Position numbers and translations under genes: made by a program
The notes under the pieces: generated by a model
What the model saw: the letters and a program-made list of their open reading frames with translations, nothing else
What the model was told of the DNA's origin: nothing
Database searches by the model: none
DNA from: Patescibacteria group bacterium
GTDB taxonomy: Bacteria > Patescibacteriota > Microgenomatia > Levybacterales > UBA12049
Direction: 5' to 3'
Assembly (NCBI GenBank): GCA_023484045.1
Contig: JAMDAA010000036.1
Span: 1-41,452 of the forward strand
DNA length: 41,452 bases
In this document: piece after piece, positions 37,545 through 41,452 of the stretch
Position numbering within the stretch: the first letter of the stretch is position 1
How the letters are laid out: each line of letters starts with the position of its first letter

Positions 37545-37970
37545 TTATCTTATTAAATTACTTGCTTGTATACCGAATAATTGATGCCAGTAATTAAAAG
37601 TTAAAATTTGATAAATATCTCTTTTTTTCATTAGAACTACATTTAATGCTTCTCTAAAATTAATATCTTTTTCCTTATTCGCTTTTAAAATTCTTAATGC
37701 CGAGACGAAATCTGTCTTTTGAGGGAATATGATTTCTATTTCTGAAATAAGAATTATGTCTAAAAATTCTAGAGCTAAAGAATTACTTGCTTCGCGGGCA
37801 AGTGTATAATAGGCCTCTGTTATATTATGAGAGCTCGTAGAAACCTGATATTCTAATCTTCCCAAAGTATCAAAAGCCCTTATTGTTTTTTGATGATTAG
37901 GATCGGCCCTGTCGATAAAAGAATATAAAACCGTAGAATCGATAAAAATTTTACTTGACTGAATAGACAT
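37545..37970 (-). CDS. PIN-domain protein, probable VapC-like ribonuclease toxin
   Basis: The 141-residue protein has the PIN start IFIDSTVLYSFIDRADPNHQ with the first metal-binding Asp, TSSHNITEAYYTL with the conserved Glu, and KDINFREALNVVLMKKRD where the next acidic cluster lies. VapC toxins cut tRNA or rRNA. One acidic position looks changed (NFREA where DA or DA..a is usual), so activity should be tested. It follows the HTH gene by 4 bp, the usual order of a toxin-antitoxin pair in these bacteria. No separate promoter is seen. Confidence 0.8.
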   Translation of the reverse strand: MSIQSSKIFIDSTVLYSFIDRADPNHQKTIRAFDTLGRLEYQVSTSSHNITEAYYTLAREASNSLALEFLDIILISEIEIIFPQKTDFVSALRILKANKEKDINFREALNVVLMKKRDIYQILTFNYWHQLFGIQASNLIR

Positions 37971-37974
37971 AATT

Positions 37975-38247
37975 TTATGATTTATTCATACTTAATCCTC
38001 TTGCCCTTAGTCTAAAAAACGGATCGGAGAGCGAAAACGGCTTTTTCTTTTTTGTTTTTAAGCCTGGGTTTTTCTGGACATTTGGAGTAAAACCTTCGAT
38101 AAAACTTCTTAAATCACTGGCGGATATTCTTATATTCCCACCAGCCCTAAAGGCGTTTAATTTTTCTTCCCTAATATATCTTCTAATCGTTAAGGGGTGT
38201 ACTTTTAGTATTAATGCAACTTGAGAAACACTGTAATACTCATCCAT
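37975..38247 (-). CDS. HTH (MerR/excisionase-type) protein, probable antitoxin of the PIN pair
   Basis: The 90-residue protein has an excisionase-like winged HTH at residues 4-52 (YSVSQVALILKVHPLTIRRYIREEKLNAFRAGGNIRISASDL) and a basic tail. It is in operon with the PIN toxin and would neutralise it and repress the operon. A 7-bp inverted repeat (ATAATAT-ACA-ATATTAT, plus strand) covers the -10 of its promoter and is the likely operator. Its HTH resembles those of the divergent giant protein, so the two may have co-evolved or share DNA sites. Confidence 0.82.
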   Translation of the reverse strand: MDEYYSVSQVALILKVHPLTIRRYIREEKLNAFRAGGNIRISASDLRSFIEGFTPNVQKNPGLKTKKKKPFSLSDPFFRLRARGLSMNKS

Positions 38248-38270
38248 AAAAGACTATGCAATTATATGTA

Positions 38271-38287
38271 ATAATATACAATATTAT
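38271..38287. promoter_or_regulatory. Probable operator of the HTH/PIN pair
   Basis: Perfect 7-bp inverted repeat ATAATAT/ATATTAT with a 3-bp spacer, overlapping the -10 of the minus-strand promoter. Binding by the HTH protein would block transcription. Confidence 0.65.
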
Positions 38288-38301
38288 ATAAACTTTGTCA
38301 A
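38273..38301 (-). promoter_or_regulatory. Promoter TTGACA-17-TATATT for the HTH/PIN operon
   Basis: Minus-strand -35 at 38301-38296 and -10 at 38278-38273. The leader is about 19 nt. The same bases TTGTCA read on the plus strand (38295-38300), with TAGTAT 16 bp on, offer a divergent promoter for the giant gene. Confidence 0.65.
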
Positions 38302-38314
38302 GATTTGACTCTTT

Positions 38315-38337
38315 TATAGTATAAACCTCAAACTATA
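38315..38337. repeat. TATAGT/ACTATA inverted repeat upstream of the giant gene
   Basis: TATAGT (38315-38320) and ACTATA (38332-38337) are a perfect 6-bp inverted repeat and abut the 32-bp palindrome. It may be an additional control site. Confidence 0.45.
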
Positions 38338-38367
38338 CCTATGCATAGATTAATCTATGCATAGGTA
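38336..38367. promoter_or_regulatory. Perfect 32-bp palindrome, probable operator of the HTH-fibre gene
   Basis: The whole 32 bp equals its own reverse complement. It contains two copies of the palindromic decamer CTATGCATAG (38339-38348 and 38355-38364), 16 bp apart, with AGATTAATCT at the centre. It ends 4 bp before the ATG at 38372. A protein with two HTH domains that dimerises could bind two decamers, so autoregulation by the downstream product is the leading idea. Confidence 0.75.
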
Positions 38368-38371
38368 ATAT

Positions 38372-41300
38372 ATGTCTAAAAGTCTGCCCATAAACGAAAA
38401 TAGAAAATTAGTAGTTATTAGCGAAGCAGCAAAAATTCTAGGAGTGTCGATCGATACCATAAGACGATGGGATAAGACTGGGATTTTGCATTCAACCCGG
38501 CCAAACGGAAAAAACCGTTATTTTTCCGTAGAGGAACTAGAAGAAATTAAATTTTCACAAAGCTTGCCGATTTCGGAAGCATCCAAAAGACTCGGAATTT
38601 CCGAAACTACCTTAAGAAGACTTGATACAAAAGGAATTTTAAAGGCAAAAAGGAATAAAAATAAAGAGAGGGTTTATGATAGGGAAGCCCTGGATAAATT
38701 TCTTAATTCTGACTATTTTCTCCGTAAAAAGGAAATCGAGGATGAAATTCTTAAACCATTAGTTTCACTTCCGGAAAACAAGAAAAAAGAATCAAGATTT
38801 CAGACAAGACAAAAGATAATCGGTGCGTTAGTCCAAGACAACACCGAAAAGATAATCCATTTGTGGAATTTTAGAAAAGCATTTCTTTTAAGCACGTTAT
38901 TGCCAATCACCATTTTCATTTTTTTAGTCGCGATTATCACGATTTTATTTTTGCTCTTCCCTTTGCAAACGGCAAAATGGTTTGGGTATAGGAAGCCCGA
39001 AAATTTGATTAGTTATGTAAATTCAATAGATAGAGGTCAAGTTTTAGGAGCTCAAACCTCACAAGGGAATGAGATTACAGGACAAGTATTGGGAGTAATG
39101 CTTAGGCCTGTAAGCGCGGTGTCGTTGGAAGTTGTTAAAGTAGTTAATAAAAATACGTATGATGAGATTACGGCAGAGCAAAAGATAAAAAACGTAAATG
39201 ATATTTTAAAGATAAATTCTAATGGAGAGATTGTGGTCGAAAAACAGCTAATGCTTCCAGACAGTTCTTATCTAAAGATTCCCGATCAGAAAGTGGTAGT
39301 AAATTTAAATTCAGAACTTGTTGACGGTAAAAAACCCGGAAGCGGAGAAGGAGATTTAACTGTTTGGGGAGTCGGAGGATCGATTCCTGGACTTATTATT
39401 AATTCATCAGATCTCGTGGACGGAGCGGTGACAACGGAAAAATTAGCTGCGAACGCTGTAACTACAGGAAAAATCGCCGACGGAGCGATTACATCTGCAA
39501 AATTTGTTTCTGGTTTAACTTTTACTCCGAGTGATAATTCCGTAACGAGCGCCAAGATAGTTGACGGGACAATAGTTGATATAGACATATCTTCTTCGGC
39601 GTCGATCAGTGATTCCAAACTTGCGCAAATTACATCTTCTAATAAAGTTGCCGGTAGCGCAATTCAACTTTCTTCAACAGGCGGTTTAGTCAATAATTCG
39701 GGATTGTCGTTAAAAACAACATGCACTACTAGTCAGGTTTTAGTTTGGGACGGTAGTACTTGGGCTTGCGGTACAGGCGGAGGATCAGGAACGATAACAG
39801 CAGTTGTTGCCGGATCGGGATTAACGGGGGGCGGGACATCCGGTTCGGTTACATTAGCGGTATCGGGATTAACGGTTTCCCATTTTGCATCAGCCAATAT
39901 TTCTCAATGGACAAACAATTCGGAATATCTTACTTTATTAACGTTTCCGTATAACTCGACAAATCTTACGATTAATGGTTCAAATAAACTAGATACAATT
40001 CAGGGAATTTCAACAGCCGCTACGCCAACCTTTGCCGGATTGTACGTAACGGGTAATATGGGTATCGGGACAACGACTCCTTTTTCTCCTCTTCATATTT
40101 CCGGAGGAAACACGGGAGGAAGATCGGTTGCGATTTTTGACCAGACAGGTGCGTCGAGTAACGACATACTCTCCGCCTCAGCTTCCGGAGCGACAAAGAT
40201 GACTCTTAACAATGGTGGGGATTTAACACTCTCCGGTAATGTATCAATCGCAACGGGTAAAACATACTCCATTAGCGGTTCCACGAGCCAGACTTATGCC
40301 TCTGCTGTCTGTGTCACAACAACAGGAGGAATTGTAACGGGAACAGGAGCGTGTACCGGGGGTAGTACTACAGATTACTGGACTCTTGCAAACGGTACTC
40401 TCTATCCTGTCAATACTACTCTCGATGTCTTAATCGGTGGAACTGCAACGAGTGGCGCTAATTTTGCAAAATTTGCATTCACCGGAGTTAACGGGAGTAA
40501 TACTCCGACAGCTTCCATATCGGCGGGAACTGCAGGAGGAGTTTACCTAACATCAACAGGAATACTAGCCACAACAGCGAGACAAACATTAACGCTCGGA
40601 GATTCGACGACGACTGGGAATGTAATATTTAATCAAGCGGGAAATGTTGGTATCGGGACAACAAGCCCAAGAAGTAATCTTCATATATCAGACAGTGGAC
40701 AATACAAGCCCAATTTAATGATTGAAGGGACATATAACGGATCTGCAAGTGACGCAAATTTATATATTAAAAGGACAAAAAATAATGCTGTTCTCTCGAA
40801 CTGGGATACAATCGGATATGTTAGATTCACCTCTATTAATTCTACTCCTACCCAAACAGACTATGCCCGCATAAATGGACAGGTTGGTTCTTCGACTGCT
40901 GGATCGGAAAGAGGTTCTTTAAACTTTGAAGTCATGGATAATGGAAGCATTATAACCTTTTTAAGGTTCAACGGCTATGATACTGTTGTCAACGACAATA
41001 AAAATAATATTGATTTTTACGTTAGAGGACAAGTTGATTCTAATTTGCTCTTTGCGGATGCAAGTTTAAACAGTATCGGTGTTGGGACTGGATCTCCCCT
41101 CTCTCTTCTCCATGTATCAGGAGGAAATATTGGAGGTAGGGCTTTGGCGATATTTGATCAGAGAGGAGCAACAGCAAATGATATCTTAACAGCCTCAGCT
41201 TCCGGAGCAACAAAATTAACTCTTGGTAATGCAGGAGATTTAACTGTAACTGGGAATGTAGCGGCAGGAACAGGAAAAGCGTTTTATGTCGGATCAACCC

Positions 41301-41452
41301 AAGGCCAAACCTACGGATCAGCTGTGTGTGTAACCACAACCGGCGGAATAGTTACGGGAACTGCGGCCTGCCCAGGAGGAACAGGGGGAAGTAATTGGAC
41401 TCTGGAAAACGGAACACTGCATCCGAATAACGCCACTCTCGATGTCTTAATC
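38372..41452 (+). CDS. Giant protein: two MerR-type HTH domains, one membrane span, tail-fibre-like exterior (3' end beyond window)
   Basis: The frame is open from the ATG at 38372 to the window end (1027 codons) and was not in the ORF track. Residues 13-60 (VISEAAKILGVSIDTIRRWDKTGIL) and 64-112 (PISEASKRLGISETTLRRLDTKGIL) are two tandem MerR/excisionase-type winged HTH domains. A charged linker leads to one strong membrane span (about 170-197). The exterior starts with a 130-residue region, then repeats with phage-tail-fibre style: DGAVTTEKLAANAVTTGKI, GSGTITAVVAGSGLTGGG, and GIGTTTPFSPLHISGGN modules like those before intramolecular chaperone (S74) tails. A 127-residue module appears twice with no gap. 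The layout suggests a surface fibre whose cytoplasmic end binds DNA; the function is unknown. Confidence 0.85.
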   Translation, partial: MSKSLPINENRKLVVISEAAKILGVSIDTIRRWDKTGILHSTRPNGKNRYFSVEELEEIKFSQSLPISEASKRLGISETTLRRLDTKGILKAKRNKNKERVYDREALDKFLNSDYFLRKKEIEDEILKPLVSLPENKKKESRFQTRQKIIGALVQDNTEKIIHLWNFRKAFLLSTLLPITIFIFLVAIITILFLLFPLQTAKWFGYRKPENLISYVNSIDRGQVLGAQTSQGNEITGQVLGVMLRPVSAVSLEVVKVVNKNTYDEITAEQKIKNVNDILKINSNGEIVVEKQLMLPDSSYLKIPDQKVVVNLNSELVDGKKPGSGEGDLTVWGVGGSIPGLIINSSDLVDGAVTTEKLAANAVTTGKIADGAITSAKFVSGLTFTPSDNSVTSAKIVDGTIVDIDISSSASISDSKLAQITSSNKVAGSAIQLSSTGGLVNNSGLSLKTTCTTSQVLVWDGSTWACGTGGGSGTITAVVAGSGLTGGGTSGSVTLAVSGLTVSHFASANISQWTNNSEYLTLLTFPYNSTNLTINGSNKLDTIQGISTAATPTFAGLYVTGNMGIGTTTPFSPLHISGGNTGGRSVAIFDQTGASSNDILSASASGATKMTLNNGGDLTLSGNVSIATGKTYSISGSTSQTYASAVCVTTTGGIVTGTGACTGGSTTDYWTLANGTLYPVNTTLDVLIGGTATSGANFAKFAFTGVNGSNTPTASISAGTAGGVYLTSTGILATTARQTLTLGDSTTTGNVIFNQAGNVGIGTTSPRSNLHISDSGQYKPNLMIEGTYNGSASDANLYIKRTKNNAVLSNWDTIGYVRFTSINSTPTQTDYARINGQVGSSTAGSERGSLNFEVMDNGSIITFLRFNGYDTVVNDNKNNIDFYVRGQVDSNLLFADASLNSIGVGTGSPLSLLHVSGGNIGGRALAIFDQRGATANDILTASASGATKLTLGNAGDLTVTGNVAAGTGKAFYVGSTQGQTYGSAVCVTTTGGIVTGTAACPGGTGGSNWTLENGTLHPNNATLDVLI
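40055..40435 (+). repeat. Fibre module copy 1 (127 codons)
   Basis: This in-frame module runs from NMGIGTTTPFSPLHIS to TTLDVLI and matches the segment at 41072-41452 without gaps, at about two-thirds identity by my hand count. The conserved core includes SASASGATK and SAVCVTTTGGIVTGT. Confidence 0.85.
41072..41452 (+). repeat. Fibre module copy 2 (127 codons)
   Basis: The module starts at SIGVGTGSPLSLLHVS, 1017 bp after copy 1, and reaches exactly TLDVLI at the window edge. A third, shorter GIGTTSPRSNLHIS start lies between the two. More copies probably follow outside the window. Confidence 0.85.

Noticed and set aside
41040-41339. Minus-strand 99-residue Leu-rich ORF
   Set aside because: It is the antisense of the repeated fibre module and mirrors its composition.
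38372-41452. A prophage tail-fibre gene
   Set aside because: The fibre-like motifs are present, but the N-terminal HTHs and membrane span and the absence of any other phage gene argue for a cellular surface protein.

Overview
This window looks like part of a chromosome from an ultra-small candidate-phyla-radiation bacterium (Patescibacteria, most like Microgenomates/Woesebacteria). The placement is an inference from gene content and style. It is AT-rich and densely packed, with convergent genes whose 3' ends overlap. It uses the standard code, with TGA as a stop. It has Gram-positive-like envelope genes (sortase, PBP1A, MreB, TagA-type transferase), a PEGA-domain protein, four-helix-bundle proteins, an HTH/PIN toxin-antitoxin pair and a very large surface fibre protein. 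Many genes have a clear -35/17 bp/-10 promoter ending only 7-15 bp before the start codon, so leaderless or nearly leaderless mRNAs seem to be the rule. Three starts in the supplied ORF track (4188, 8964, 16609) are TTG triplets that begin TTGAC(A/T) hexamers, and I have moved them downstream; at 4188 and 8964 the hexamer is a -35 box with a convincing -10, at 16609 it is not.

Layout. 1-2097 (minus): a signalling operon with a response regulator, two unknown small proteins and a GAF-PAS sensor protein cut by the window edge. 2288-9734: argS, a hypothetical gene, an M16 protease, a soluble histidine kinase, ndk, a membrane-anchored DsbA-like protein (minus) and a degenerate histidine-phosphatase-like protein. 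9775-14663: PBP1A, a surface protein, an AlkD-like DNA glycosylase and a hypothetical gene. 14833-17385: pyrD-pyrF-pyrE. 17402-19450: a small Cys protein, tRNA-Pro, a four-helix-bundle gene in CTTAAG-rich repeats, tRNA-Arg, a sortase and a vestige of a second sortase. 19522-22034: a PEGA protein and mreB. 22417-29709: a sugar and cell-surface block (TagA-like transferase, two GT4 enzymes, a HIT-like protein, glycogen synthase, a second four-helix-bundle protein, galT). 29729-37421: a secreted DNRLRE-like protein, a SsuABC-type transporter, a PaaK-like ligase and two orphan secreted or membrane proteins. 37545-41452: a PIN/HTH toxin-antitoxin pair, then a divergent giant protein that runs off the right edge.

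The strongest unusual signals are two. (1) The giant protein carries two MerR/excisionase-type DNA-binding domains, one membrane span and a long tail-fibre-like exterior, and a perfect 32-bp palindrome lies just before its start; it looks like a membrane-bound, probably self-regulating DNA-binding surface fibre. (2) At argS, the sortase gene and mreB, a short fragment of a diverged second copy of the same gene end lies beside the intact gene, with a hairpin at each junction. The amino acids are conserved but the codons differ, which suggests that orthologous alleles were replaced and left stubs behind. Palindromic and low-complexity repeats also interrupt argS, galT and one four-helix-bundle gene in frame.
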